A DNA stretch of 64,000 nt from Streptomyces rapamycinicus NRRL 5491 (GCF_024298965.1 NZ_CP085193.1:1984001-2048000); one strand, 5' to 3'; shown: positions 9,044 through 17,985, counted from the first letter of the stretch. Numbers and translations: made by a program. Notes: a model not told the origin generated them from the letters alone.

Positions 9044-9185
9044 CGAGGCTCCCGGTCACTGGTTTCCCTGTGTGACCAGATAACTACGAGTGAGTCATGA
9101 TCAGTTGGCACAAAACATGCACAACGGCGCGTCAGAGCCCTTCAGAGGTAGGGACGCAGGCGAAACGGCATGCGACAGTTGGTCC

Positions 9186-10367
9186 ATGCACAGCGCACCC
9201 TCAGCGGGCGAGAACATCGCGGTTTTACGTAAGGTCCGCGGGCTGAGCCAGACGGCTCTCTCCCGCCAAATGGGGATCACGCTCTCGTACCTGAGCAAAA
9301 TCGAGACTGGACTTCGTCCAGCGACTCCGCCGATCGTGGCAGCAGCGGCAGGTCCCCTGAAGGTCACGACGGCCCGCATCTACGGAGATCCGTTCGCCGA
9401 TCCGTCGAAGCAGACGGAATTGATGGATCAGCTACGAACGGTCGTCCGTCGACACACGCTGCCGCGCGAAGACGTGCCGCCTACCGACGAACTGGCCGCC
9501 TCGCTCGAGCGCGCCGCTCAGCTCCGCGCCAACACTGACTACCTGAGGCTGCTCCAGCTCCTCCCCAAGCTGCTCGGCCAGGTCACCGCAACGGCCATGG
9601 AGAGCGACGGGGATGCTGTTGCGTGGGGGCACGTGGCCGACGTTTACAGCTGTGCATACGCCTGCGCTCACCGTTTCCGTCAGCCGGACCTGGCCGACAT
9701 GATCGTGAGCCGTCAGCAGTGGGCGGCCCAGCAGACGTGGAACCCTGAGGCCGTGGCTGCCGCGGCGTGGAATGAGGCGGGGACGTATCAGTCAGCCGGC
9801 GAGTACTCCGACGGGCTGGCTATCATTGAACGCGCCATCGTCCAGTACGAAAGGATGCCGGGCGACGACCTGGACCGCGTCGTCCACCTTGGCTCGCTCC
9901 ACCTCCGCGGCATCGTCCTGGCCTCCCGCCACGAGGACGCGAACGCCACCGCGGACCACGTCCGCCGGGCCAAGGCGCTGGCCGAGCGGATCAGCGGGCC
10001 CGATGTCCTCCAGCACCACCTCACCTTTGGGCAGGGCAACACCGCGCTGTACGAGTTGGCAGCCCAGATCGAGCTGAACCACCCTGACAAGGCCGCGGAA
10101 GTGGCGGCCCCGCTGCTGAAGAATCCTCCCGCGGGGCTGAAGCCGTCGCGCGTCGGCCGGCTGGCCATCGACGCGGCTCGTGCGCGTCTCGCGACGAGGG
10201 ATCTCGTTGGCGCAGAGGATGCGCTGAAGTACGCCTTCCACGTCGCCCCTCAGATGGCGGAGATCCATCCCATGGCGCGGGAGGTGCTGCGCGTGCTGTG
10301 GACGCTCCACCAGCGCAGCCGCCCGGATCTACTGGCCATGGCGAAGCGGTCTGGACTGGCGTCCTGA
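9186..10367 (+). CDS. XRE family regulator with TPR-like domain
   Basis: About 393 aa from the ATG at 9186; a GTG at 9090 would add 32 residues and cannot be excluded. The helix-turn-helix lies at residues about 8-60 (AVLRKVRGLSQTALSRQMG, ITLSYLSKIETG). The rest is helical and repeat-like (AAAWNEAGTYQSAGEYSDGL; LRGIVLASRHEDANATADH), as in Streptomyces regulators whose C-terminal TPR-like region senses a peptide or partner. It is divergent from the resolvase-like pair. A strong hairpin at 10380-10409 ends the transcript. Target unknown. Confidence 0.82.
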   Translation: MHSAPSAGENIAVLRKVRGLSQTALSRQMGITLSYLSKIETGLRPATPPIVAAAAGPLKVTTARIYGDPFADPSKQTELMDQLRTVVRRHTLPREDVPPTDELAASLERAAQLRANTDYLRLLQLLPKLLGQVTATAMESDGDAVAWGHVADVYSCAYACAHRFRQPDLADMIVSRQQWAAQQTWNPEAVAAAAWNEAGTYQSAGEYSDGLAIIERAIVQYERMPGDDLDRVVHLGSLHLRGIVLASRHEDANATADHVRRAKALAERISGPDVLQHHLTFGQGNTALYELAAQIELNHPDKAAEVAAPLLKNPPAGLKPSRVGRLAIDAARARLATRDLVGAEDALKYAFHVAPQMAEIHPMAREVLRVLWTLHQRSRPDLLAMAKRSGLAS

Positions 10368-10379
10368 TCAACGTAAAAC

Positions 10380-10409
10380 AGCCCCCGCCGGATGATCCCG
10401 ACGGGGGCT
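10380..10409 (+). terminator. Terminator after the XRE gene
   Basis: Stem AGCCCCCG / CGGGGGCT with a 14-base loop, starting 12 bp after the XRE stop codon. There is no U-tract, as is usual in Streptomyces. Confidence 0.7.
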
Positions 10410-10426
10410 GATGCGTGTGGTCCACG

Positions 10427-10774
10427 GCCCCCGTGCTGGCGATTGGTCAGACAGGGACGTTCGGCACCGGCAAGGTGGACGAGTACAGCGAGAACTACAA
10501 GGTGACGTCGAAGATGCAAGTCACTGCCGTCAGCGCGAAGTACGTAGCCCCGGCCGAAATCGACACGACGAACGAGCCGGAGAACGGGCAGTACGTCGTC
10601 CTTACGCTCACACTGAAGAATGTCGGCACGGCACCTGCGGACTTCTCCACCTGCGGGCTGCTCAAGTGGGAGGACGATCAAACGGCCGCGCAGGACGCGA
10701 CGACATTGGAAGGCGTCGGCGACGGTCCGGATCTCGACACAACGCACAAGCCGGGGCAGTCCGTCACGGGGAAG
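10427..10774 (+). pseudogene. DUF4352-type protein remnant
   Basis: Truncated at both ends. The frame encodes GQTGTFGTGKVDEYSENYKV, then YVVLTLTLKNVGTAPADFS and GPDLDTTHKPGQSVTGK, which is the immunoglobulin-like DUF4352 core of secreted or lipoprotein antigens. The signal peptide/lipobox is absent (the terminator at 10380-10409 lies directly in front) and the C-terminal strands are replaced by unrelated sequence after 10774. It looks like the scar of a deletion or element excision. Confidence 0.6.
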
Positions 10775-10927
10775 CGACGACGAGCGGCGTGCTCTGCCCG
10801 GCGCGGGTTATGCGGGGCAACGCCCCTCGCGAGATGCGGTCTGCGGGTCGGTGGTTTCGTCGCCGACCGCGATCCGCTCCCGCTAGGCTCTGCCGCGATC
10901 ACAAGCGTGGGCATCGGGGGATGGACT

Positions 10928-12040
10928 TTGACGACGGCGGATCCGCACCACATCGGCCCGTTCGAAGCCATGGAGCGGCTGTTCGCGCAGTGGCTGCCGC
11001 CGTGGCGGCTGGCGGTGGTCGGCGGCGAGGCTCCGCCGTCCTACGAGGAAGAGTGGGACACCGCGCCCTCCGTGGCGCAGGTGTCGGAGTACGGGGCATT
11101 CCCGTCGGCGTTCGCCGGTCCCGGCGGGCGGCGCCATCCGGTGTCCGTCGAGCGGTTCGACATCGAGGACCCGGACGAGACGTCCGACGGCCCGCTGCAC
11201 GCCTCGTGGGGCCTGCCGGACACCGGTGCGGAGCAGGCGTTCGCGTTGCTCATCGAGGCGCTGGAGTCGGGCCCCGGCAGCCTGGACCGGCGGGGCCGGG
11301 CGCTCGCCGGGTATCTGGCCGGTTCCCTGGCGGCGGACGGTACGGACCTGCTGCGGATCGCGGTGGCCGCCGAGCCGGGCGGCCCCGCGCTGGACGACGA
11401 GCTTCAACTGCTGGTGCGCTCCGACGACGGGACGACGCGGCTGGCGCTGGCCCCCGCCCCGGTGGCCGCCCCCGCCGGCGACGCCACGCCGACGTACCGG
11501 ATCGCCTGCGCCACGACGCTGCTCAGCGAGTTCCTCCGAATCAACAACACCGACGCGGTGACCTTCGAGGTGGCCTTCGGAACCCATGGCCTCGAGCTGG
11601 ACGTCGCCGACCCCGACGCCGTCTTCCGCGCCGGCTGGGCCGGAGACGGGCACTGGCTTATCGCGGAGGAGGGCGACGACGAAACCGATGATGTCCTCTG
11701 GGCGTTGGACGTCGCTTCCCGCGAGGCCGCGCTGATCGAATCCGAGCTGAACATGGTCACGGCGGCCCGGGCGTCGACCCTGGTCTGGGAGTTCGACTCC
11801 ACGACGCCCGAGATCCCCGGCGACGAGCTCGTCTCCTGGCTCGCCCGCGACCTCCTCGGGACCGTCGTCACCGAGATCACCGGGGCCCCCGGGGTCCCAC
11901 CCGTTCTCGCCTACGCGAAGAACTTCCCCCTCGCATCGGCCCTGGACGGCGAGGGGGATTCCTGCCTCCTCCTGGTCGGGCCGCATCGCACCGCCCTCAT
12001 CCACATCAGCAGCCAGGACCCCGCCGAGGACCACCCGGCG
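10928..12040 (+). CDS. Hypothetical protein; reading frame has no stop where expected
   Basis: About 370 aa of well-biased Streptomyces coding sequence. The start is probably the TTG at 10928 behind GGGGGA. It is soluble, with no signal peptide. Notable stretches are FEAMERLFAQWLPPWRLAVV near the start, RPxSVERFDIEDPDE-like acidic segment, LDVASREAALIESELNMV, and a C-terminus near TALIHISSQDP. I recognise no family. The in-frame stop is missing: the frame stays open to 13252, antisense to the YbaK and XRE-cupin genes. The end given is where coding sense appears to stop, next to the convergent YbaK stop. Either the stop was lost or a small indel has shifted the frame. Confidence 0.55.
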
Positions 12041-12595
12041 TCAGGCGCCCAGACCCTCCAGGACCACCGCGCCCGGGAGGCCGGCGAGCAGCTTGCCCGG
12101 CACGATGAGCTTGCCGCGTCGGCTGCCGCTGCCGATGAGGGCGTACGGGATGTCGGCCACGGCCGCGTCCACCAGGAGCGGCCAGCCGGCGGGCAGCCCG
12201 ATCGGGGTGATGCCGCCGAATTCCATGCCGCTCTCGCCCGTCGCCGTGTCCATCGGGGCGAACGACGCCTTGCGGGCGCCGAGGTGGCGGCGCACCACGC
12301 CGTTGACGTCCGCGCGGGTGTGGGCCAGGACCAGGCAGGCGGCCAGGGTGGTCTCGCCGCCCCGCTTGCCCGCGACCACCACGCAGTTGGCGGACTGCTC
12401 CAGCAGCCAGGAGCCGTAGTTCTCGACGAGCACGGCGGTGTCGGCCTTGTCCGGGTCCGTGTCCACGAAGAGCACCTGCTCCACCGGCTCCGAGCCGCGC
12501 CAGGTGCGCAGCGCCTCGGCGACGGGAGCAGTCAGCAGGTCCAGGCACTCGACGGCGGGACGGACCTCGTCGAAGGCATCCATCGGCGTACTCAT
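12041..12595 (-). CDS. YbaK/EbsC (aminoacyl-tRNA editing-type) protein
   Basis: 184-aa member of the YbaK/EbsC/ProX family, whose characterised members deacylate mischarged tRNAs in trans. Visible hallmarks are VEQVLFVDTDPDKADTAVL, the NCVVVAGKRGGETTLAACLV segment carrying the conserved lysine, and GGITPIGLPAGWPLLVDAAV near the end (the conserved GGxxPxG loop). Length is normal for a standalone member. It stops head-on with the gene at 10928 and starts 49 bp after the XRE-cupin stop, so both may be one transcript. Substrate is not predictable. Confidence 0.85.
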   Translation of the reverse strand: MSTPMDAFDEVRPAVECLDLLTAPVAEALRTWRGSEPVEQVLFVDTDPDKADTAVLVENYGSWLLEQSANCVVVAGKRGGETTLAACLVLAHTRADVNGVVRRHLGARKASFAPMDTATGESGMEFGGITPIGLPAGWPLLVDAAVADIPYALIGSGSRRGKLIVPGKLLAGLPGAVVLEGLGA

Positions 12596-12643
12596 GCCGC
12601 CAAACTAGCAGTCGGAGCAGGGCACGAGGCCGGGCCGGCGGCC

Positions 12644-13255
12644 TCAGCGCGCGGGCGGCACCGACACCGCCATGGTCATCTCCACCGGCGCCGTACCGTC
12701 GTTGCGGTAGGTGTGCGGGGTGTTCGCCTCGAACGCCACGGAGGTGCCGACCGGGGCGGTGTGGGTCTCGCCGCCGATCACCAGGGTGAGCTCGCCGACC
12801 GTCACATGGATCAGCTCGACCGTGCCGGACGGATGCGGATCGGAGCTGCTCTCGTCGCCGGGCATCAGCCGCCATTGCCACATCTCCAGCGGGCCGTCCG
12901 CCTCGGTGCCGACGAGCAGCGCGGTGTAGCTGCCCGCCTCGGTGGACCACATCCGCACCGCCTGGTCGGGCGGGACGAAGGTCACCCGGGGCCCCTGCTC
13001 GTAGTCGAGCAGTGTGGTGATGCTCACGCCGAGCGCGTCGGCGAGCTTGACGGTGGTGCCCACGCTCGGATTCGTACGGGCCTGCTCAATCTGGATGATC
13101 ATGCCCCGGCTGACCCCGGCGCGTGCCGCCAGGGCGTCGAGGGTGAAGCCGCGTTCATTGCGCCACCGTTTGAGGTTGCGGGCGAGCGACTGCGTGAGCT
13201 GGTCGAGGTCCGTCACGTTCCGGTCCGTCCATCCGTCCAAAATAGTGAATGACAT
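12644..13255 (-). CDS. XRE-cupin transcriptional regulator
   Basis: 203 aa. The N-terminal HTH (LARNLKRWRNERGFTLDAL; ARAGVSRGMIIQIEQART) is followed by a C-terminal cupin barrel (HPSGTVELIHVTVGELTLVI, then FEANTPHTYRNDG). This is the standard XRE-cupin architecture that senses a small metabolite. It is divergent from the DMT exporter at 13324, and its start codon lies inside an AT-rich patch with repeated ATAGTGAA boxes 22 bp apart, so it probably controls that exporter and itself. Confidence 0.88.
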   Translation of the reverse strand: MSFTILDGWTDRNVTDLDQLTQSLARNLKRWRNERGFTLDALAARAGVSRGMIIQIEQARTNPSVGTTVKLADALGVSITTLLDYEQGPRVTFVPPDQAVRMWSTEAGSYTALLVGTEADGPLEMWQWRLMPGDESSSDPHPSGTVELIHVTVGELTLVIGGETHTAPVGTSVAFEANTPHTYRNDGTAPVEMTMAVSVPPAR

Positions 13256-13272
13256 AGTCGAGTATAGTGAAC
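13242..13272. promoter_or_regulatory. Candidate XRE-cupin operator
   Basis: Direct repeats ATAGTGAA (13242) and ATAGTGAAC (13264) are spaced 22 bp apart, with a further CATAG between them, in the AT-rich divergent region. The copies fall on one face of the helix and overlap the XRE-cupin start codon. Function is inferred. Confidence 0.4.
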
Positions 13273-13323
13273 TACTGTGGGCTGTACTCCCACGTCCACC
13301 ACACTGTACGGCGAGGTTTCACC

Positions 13324-14190
13324 ATGTCCGCACTCTTCGCTCTTGCCACCAGCCTGCTCTGGGGGCTGGCCGACTTCGGCGGAGGGCTGCTCACCCGGCG
13401 CACACCCGCGCTCACCGTGGTCGTCGTCTCCCAGATCATCGCGGTCACCGTCCTCGGCGCCATCGTGGTCGCCACCGGCGGATGGTCCGAGGCGGGCCCG
13501 CAGCTGTGGTTCGCCGCGGCGGCCGGTGTGGTCGGCCCGGCCGCGATGCTGTGCTTCTACCGGGCCCTCGCGCTCGGCCCGATGGGCGTCGTCTCCCCGC
13601 TCGGCGCGCTCGGCGGGGTCATCGTGCCGCTCGGCGTCGCGCTGGTGCTCGGCGAACGGCCCGGGCTGCTCCAGGTCTCGGGCGTCGTGGTGGCGGTCGC
13701 GGGTGTGGTCCTGGCGAGCGGTCCGCAGACCGGCGGGGCGCCCGTCCAGCGGCAGACGCTGCTGCTCACGCTGGTGGCCGCGCTGGGCTTCGGCTCGGTG
13801 ATGGCGCTGATCGCCGAGGCGTCCAACACGCTGACCGGGCTGTTCCTCGCGCTGTTCGTGCAGCGGGTGTGCAATGTGGCGGTCGGCGGCGGCGCGCTGC
13901 TGGTCTCCGTCCGGCGCGGCAACCCCGGGCTGCCCGAGGGCGGGATGGGCGTGGTGCGGGCGTCGCTGCCCGCGCTCGCCTTCGTGGGCCTGGCCGACGT
14001 GGCCGCGAACGGTACGTACAACCTCGCCGCGCACCACGGCCCGGTCACCGTCGCCGCGGTGCTCGCCTCCCTCTACCCCGTGGTGACCGCCCTCGCCGCC
14101 CGCGGGCTGCTCGGCGAGCGGCTGCGGGTGGTCCAGGCCACGGGCGCCGGACTCGCCCTGGTGGGCACGCTGCTGCTGGCCACCGGCTGA
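13324..14190 (+). CDS. EamA/DMT family transporter
   Basis: 288-aa integral membrane protein with about ten helices in two EamA repeats. The first contains SALFALATSLLWGLADFGGG, the second starts near residue 150 with LLLTLVAALGFGSVMALIA. The MGVVSPLGALGGVIVPLGV and PVTVAAVLASLYPVVTALAA motifs are typical of drug/metabolite exporters. The ATG at 13324 is favoured because the hydrophobic repeat begins immediately. It is divergent from the XRE-cupin gene, its likely regulator. Substrate unknown. Confidence 0.88.
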   Translation: MSALFALATSLLWGLADFGGGLLTRRTPALTVVVVSQIIAVTVLGAIVVATGGWSEAGPQLWFAAAAGVVGPAAMLCFYRALALGPMGVVSPLGALGGVIVPLGVALVLGERPGLLQVSGVVVAVAGVVLASGPQTGGAPVQRQTLLLTLVAALGFGSVMALIAEASNTLTGLFLALFVQRVCNVAVGGGALLVSVRRGNPGLPEGGMGVVRASLPALAFVGLADVAANGTYNLAAHHGPVTVAAVLASLYPVVTALAARGLLGERLRVVQATGAGLALVGTLLLATG

Positions 14191-14256
14191 GCGGCCCGCG
14201 GCCCGGCCCCCGCCCGGCCATGCATAAGCCGACGTGCTCCAGGAACCCACTACGCC

Positions 14257-15462
14257 ATGGGGCAGACGAACGAGAAGCTTTATGTGGTGCGGGCCGAGGC
14301 CCGGGGGATCGTGGACGCCGCGGCGCGGGCGTGGCAGGGGCCGGGGCGCGAGCGGGACCTGCTCGTGCAGTCGCTGAAGGCGGCCGGGGCGGCCACGCTC
14401 GCCTGGGCGGTCTCGGGGTGGTGGCTGAAGGACCCGGTGGCGCTGATGGCGCCGTGGGTGGCGGTGGTCCTGGTCCAGGCCACCGTCTACCGCTCGCTGT
14501 TCAAGGGGTTGCAGCAGCTGGTGGCCATCGCCGTGGGCACGCTGCTGGCGGCGGGGGCCGAGGCCCTGACGGGGAACATCCTGATCTCGGTGGCCCTGGT
14601 CCTGCCCGTGGTGATGCTGCTCAGCAACTGGCCCCGCCTGGGCGACCAGGGCATCTACGGCCCCACCACCGCCCTGTTCACCCTCACCTCGGCCCCGGTG
14701 TCCAGCCTCACGGTCTCCCACCGGCTGCTGCAGGCCCTGCTCGGCGCCGCGATCGGCATCGCGGTCAACGCGCTGATCCTGCCGCCGGTCCATCTGCGGA
14801 ACGTCCGGGAGAACCTCAGCAGTCTGGCGCTCGGGACCCAGGAGACACTGGCGAGCATCGCCCAGGCGCTGGCCGAGGGGGACTGGTCCGAGGACACGCC
14901 CACCGACTGGCGACGGCTGTCCGACCAGCTCCGGCAGCGGCAGGAGAGCCTGCGCTCCGCCCGGCTGTGGAGCCATGAGAGCCTCCGGCTCAATCCCAGG
15001 CTGCCGTGGAAGTCGCGCGGGCAACTGCCGCCGACGCTTCCCCCCGAGAGCGAGGACCAGCGGTGGAGCGCGATCGTCGCCGAGGTGGGCGCGGTCGTCA
15101 GCACGATGGTCGACGTCGCCGACGAGAACCGCACCATTCCCACCCCCGACCAGCAGCCGCTGTGCGACTACGGCCGCCTCCTCGCCGATCTGGCGGCGGC
15201 CTGCGCGGCCCGGGCCGAAATGATCTGTGACCCCGCCGCCCCCAATGGCCCGCGCGGCGGACTCCACGATGCGCGCGGCCGACTCGACGAGGCGCTGGAG
15301 GCCGTGGAACGGCACCACGGCGCCCTGCACAAACAGCTCACCGACGAGCGCTACGTCTCCTCCGGCACCACCGCCGTCCTGGGCACCCTGCTGATCCAGG
15401 CCCAGAACATCTGGCACGACATCGCCCCGGACACCTGGCCCCGCGCCACCGCCGGGGCATAG
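14257..15462 (+). CDS. FUSC / aromatic acid exporter family protein
   Basis: 401 aa. The N-terminal half has about six hydrophobic helices (AAGAATLAWAVSGWW, VALMAPWVAVVLVQATVY, ISVALVLPVVMLLSNW). The C-terminal half is a long soluble helical region (residues about 190-380). This is the FUSC/ArAE architecture, seen in exporters of aromatic acids and in related membrane proteins of unknown substrate. It follows the DMT exporter by 66 bp in the same direction and could be co-transcribed. Confidence 0.8.
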   Translation: MGQTNEKLYVVRAEARGIVDAAARAWQGPGRERDLLVQSLKAAGAATLAWAVSGWWLKDPVALMAPWVAVVLVQATVYRSLFKGLQQLVAIAVGTLLAAGAEALTGNILISVALVLPVVMLLSNWPRLGDQGIYGPTTALFTLTSAPVSSLTVSHRLLQALLGAAIGIAVNALILPPVHLRNVRENLSSLALGTQETLASIAQALAEGDWSEDTPTDWRRLSDQLRQRQESLRSARLWSHESLRLNPRLPWKSRGQLPPTLPPESEDQRWSAIVAEVGAVVSTMVDVADENRTIPTPDQQPLCDYGRLLADLAAACAARAEMICDPAAPNGPRGGLHDARGRLDEALEAVERHHGALHKQLTDERYVSSGTTAVLGTLLIQAQNIWHDIAPDTWPRATAGA

Positions 15463-15535
15463 CGCCCGGCCGACGGGGTACATCGGTGCAGTCCCCCGCG
15501 GTGGTGTCGGGGCGGAGTTATGAGGAGTGGTGCCC

Positions 15536-16312
15536 ATGCAGCCGATCGGCCAGGTACGGCCGGGATTCCCCTGCTGGGTGAGTCTCGCCGCCCCCAGTCT
15601 CCAGGCGGCGCAGGAGTTCTACACCGCGGTGCTCGGGTGGACCTGGCGCCCCACCGGGCTGGGCGAGGAGTTCCGTACCGCGCTGTTCGGCGGAGCGCCG
15701 GTGGCCGGGGTCGGGGCGCTCGCGAACAGCCTCAGGGGCGCGGTCGCCTGGACGCCGTTCTTCGCCGTGGCGGACGCGGACGCCACGGCGGCACGCATCC
15801 GTGAGCGGGGCGGCACCGTCGGCGTCGGCCCGCTCCCGTTCGGCACCGGCCGCCGCGCCGGGCTGGCCACCGACCCCGACGGCGCCGTCTTCGGCTTCTG
15901 GACGGGGGAGGCGCTGCCCGGCTGGCCTTCGGGTCCGGAGCAGGGCGCCCCGGCCTGGCTGGAGCTGCGGACCCGTGACGCGTTCGCGGCCGCCCTCTTC
16001 TACGGCGAGGTCTTCGGCTGGGCGTCACCGGAGGGCAACTGCTCCGTGGAGTACGAGAACGACGAGGTGATCGTGCGCGAGGCGGGCCGCAAGCTGGCGG
16101 TGGTCCACGGCGGCGCCGTCGAGCAGGCCCCCGACCCCCGGGTCCGGCCGCGCTGGTACGTCCACTTCCGCGTCCCCGATGTGACGGCCGCCGTGGCGGC
16201 GGCCCGCGCCGCCGGTGGCACGGTCGCCCTCCCGCCGGACGCCTCCCCCACGGGCCGTCAGGCGATCCTGTGCGACCCCGACGGCGGGCTGTTCACCGTC
16301 ACCGCGGCCTGA
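15536..16312 (+). CDS. VOC family protein, two glyoxalase-like domains
   Basis: 258 aa with two vicinal-oxygen-chelate modules: residues about 8-120 (SLAAPSLQAAQEFYTAVLGW) and about 135-255 (ELRTRDAFAAALFYGEVFGW). Each ends in a DPDG(A/G)xFxxxT-like strand. The ATG at 15536 follows GAGGAG at a good distance; the GTG at 15527 overlaps that site. Two-domain VOC proteins include dioxygenases, glyoxalases and antibiotic-binding proteins; the metal ligands are not clear enough to choose. A run of short repeats follows the gene. Confidence 0.85.
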   Translation: MQPIGQVRPGFPCWVSLAAPSLQAAQEFYTAVLGWTWRPTGLGEEFRTALFGGAPVAGVGALANSLRGAVAWTPFFAVADADATAARIRERGGTVGVGPLPFGTGRRAGLATDPDGAVFGFWTGEALPGWPSGPEQGAPAWLELRTRDAFAAALFYGEVFGWASPEGNCSVEYENDEVIVREAGRKLAVVHGGAVEQAPDPRVRPRWYVHFRVPDVTAAVAAARAAGGTVALPPDASPTGRQAILCDPDGGLFTVTAA

Positions 16313-16350
16313 GCGGACGCCCCGACGGGCGCCTCAGACGAACGAACGCC

Positions 16351-16430
16351 TTGACGGACAGCCCTGACGGACAGCCCCGTCGGACGGCTCTGACGGACGG
16401 CCCCGTCGGACAGCCCTGACGGACGGCCCG
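16351..16430. repeat. Short tandem repeat, GACGGACAGCCC type
   Basis: About six imperfect units of TGACGGACAGCCCC, alternating with TCGGACGGC variants. A 26-bp higher-order unit starts at about 16364 and 16390. The array lies between the VOC gene and the DUF2243 gene, within a 237-bp gap. It could form hairpins between GGACGGCC-type units. Confidence 0.6.
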
Positions 16431-16549
16431 CCCCGGCTCGGCGAGATGGCGTAAAGACGACAGGGCCAGGTGAGGAAGCCGGTCCGGCCGGGAAGCCGTG
16501 GAGGCGGAGAGCGCGGGGGACCACGCAGTCGTCAGGACGGAGAGCGGTC

Positions 16550-17104
16550 ATGGCCACCACCGCGGAGGAAGCCCGGGCCGGTCTGCCCGCGTCACGCGTC
16601 ATCCGGCTGCCGGGCATCGTGCTGGGGGTGGGGCTCGGCGGATTCCTCGACGGGATCCTGCTGCACCAGCTGCTCCAGTGGCACCACATGCTCAGCGGCA
16701 CCAACCACGACCGCATCGGCGTGCGCTACTACAACCCGCACACCGTCTCCGGTCTGCGGATGAACACCGTGTGGGACGGCATCTTCCACGCCGTGTGCTG
16801 GATCTCGGTACTGCTGGGTCTGGCCATCCTCTACGCCCGGGTCACCCACGACCGGCGCCGGGTGTGGGGCTCCCGCGTCCTGTGGGGCTGGATGCTGGTC
16901 GGCTGGGGCCTGTTCAACCTCGTCGAGGGCATGCTGGACCACCAGATCCTCGGCATCCACCATGTCCACGGCGGCCCGGAGCAGCCGTGGTGGGACGCCG
17001 GCTTCCTCGTCCTGGGCGCCCTTCTGGTGGCCGGCGGCTATCTGCTGCAGCGCGGCGGGGCCCCCTCCGGCCCCGCGGCACCCCGCGCCACCGGGCGCGT
17101 GTGA
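16550..17104 (+). CDS. DUF2243 membrane protein
   Basis: 184 aa with four hydrophobic segments. The N-terminal GIVLGVGLGGFLDGILLHQL with LQWHHMLS (residues 28-52) and the later LVEGMLDHQILGIHHVHGG carry the conserved His-rich motifs of DUF2243, which may bind metal or haem. Its stop overlaps the ATG of the next gene (TGATG at 17102-17106), so it is coupled to the CtaG-like gene. This pairing is common in actinomycetes and suggests a role near the respiratory chain, but the function is not established. Confidence 0.87.
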   Translation: MATTAEEARAGLPASRVIRLPGIVLGVGLGGFLDGILLHQLLQWHHMLSGTNHDRIGVRYYNPHTVSGLRMNTVWDGIFHAVCWISVLLGLAILYARVTHDRRRVWGSRVLWGWMLVGWGLFNLVEGMLDHQILGIHHVHGGPEQPWWDAGFLVLGALLVAGGYLLQRGGAPSGPAAPRATGRV

Positions 17105-17985
17105 TGGGTGGCGGCGCGGCGCATCCCGGCCATGGGCACGGCGGGGATGGCGGCCCCCTGGACGTATGGCTGCCGGCCCTCGCCCTGGTGGGGTGTGCCG
17201 CCGCCTACGCGCTGGCGGTCCGCCGCGCCCGTCGCCGTCACCCCGCCCGGCGTCGGCCGCCCCTCGCGCGGTCGCTGAGCTTCGCGGCGGGGCTCGTCCT
17301 GGTGGCCGTGGCGCTGCTGCCGCCGCTCGCGCCGTTCGCCCATGAGGACTTCCGCGGCCATATGGCCCAGCATCTGCTGCTCGGGATGTACGCGCCCCTG
17401 GCACTGGTGCTCGCGGCCCCGGTCACCCTGCTGCTGCGCGCCCTGCCGCCGGACCACGGCCGACGGCTGACCGCCGTGCTCCGCTCCCGCCCCGCGCGGC
17501 TGCTCGCCCACCCCGTGACCGCCCTGCTGCTGACGACCGGCGGGCTGGTGCTCCTGTACTTCACCCCCGTCTACGACGCCACCATGGGCCACCCTGGGCG
17601 GCACTGGCTGACGCACGCCCATTTCCTGCTCTCGGGCTGGCTGTTCGCGTATGTCATCGCCGGTCCCGACCCGGCCCCCGCCCGGCCGGGGGTGCCGGCC
17701 CGGCTGGTGGTCCTCGGTGTCGCCATCGCCGCCCACGCCGTCATCGCCCAGTTGATGTACGGAGGCTTCTGGGTCGAGGTCCACGCCCCGATCGCCGAGG
17801 TCCGGGGCGGCGCGGAGATCATGTACTACGGCGGCGACCTCGCCGAGCTCCTCCTGGCCGCGGCCCTGGTCACCACCTGGCGGCCCGTGCGGACGCCCCG
17901 GAACCCGCACGGGCCACCGGTACGTCCGGTGCGGCGGCCGAGGGAGGGGATCCGCGCCGCGCGGGCCCTGCCGAAATCCAGGTGA
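17104..17985 (+). CDS. Cytochrome c oxidase assembly (CtaG/caa3-type) membrane protein
   Basis: 293 aa, about seven transmembrane helices. Conserved features of the CtaG_2 family are visible: HMAQHLLLGMYAPLALVLAA, FTPVYDATMGHPGRHWLTHA, HFLLSGWLFAYVIAGPDP and EIMYYGGDLAELLLAAAL. Histidines in these segments are thought to help copper delivery in CtaG relatives. It is translationally coupled to the DUF2243 gene (1-base overlap), which supports a shared role in oxidase biogenesis. An N-terminal His/Gly-rich tail (HPGHGHGGDGG) may bind metal. Confidence 0.85.
   Translation: MGGGAAHPGHGHGGDGGPLDVWLPALALVGCAAAYALAVRRARRRHPARRRPPLARSLSFAAGLVLVAVALLPPLAPFAHEDFRGHMAQHLLLGMYAPLALVLAAPVTLLLRALPPDHGRRLTAVLRSRPARLLAHPVTALLLTTGGLVLLYFTPVYDATMGHPGRHWLTHAHFLLSGWLFAYVIAGPDPAPARPGVPARLVVLGVAIAAHAVIAQLMYGGFWVEVHAPIAEVRGGAEIMYYGGDLAELLLAAALVTTWRPVRTPRNPHGPPVRPVRRPREGIRAARALPKSR

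Noticed and set aside
12040-13252. Extension of the 10928 gene across YbaK and XRE-cupin as real protein
   Set aside because: The translated tail mirrors two well-recognised genes on the other strand and has no protein-like pattern.
16351-16430. CRISPR array
   Set aside because: Units are 11-15 bp without unique spacers; a simple tandem repeat.
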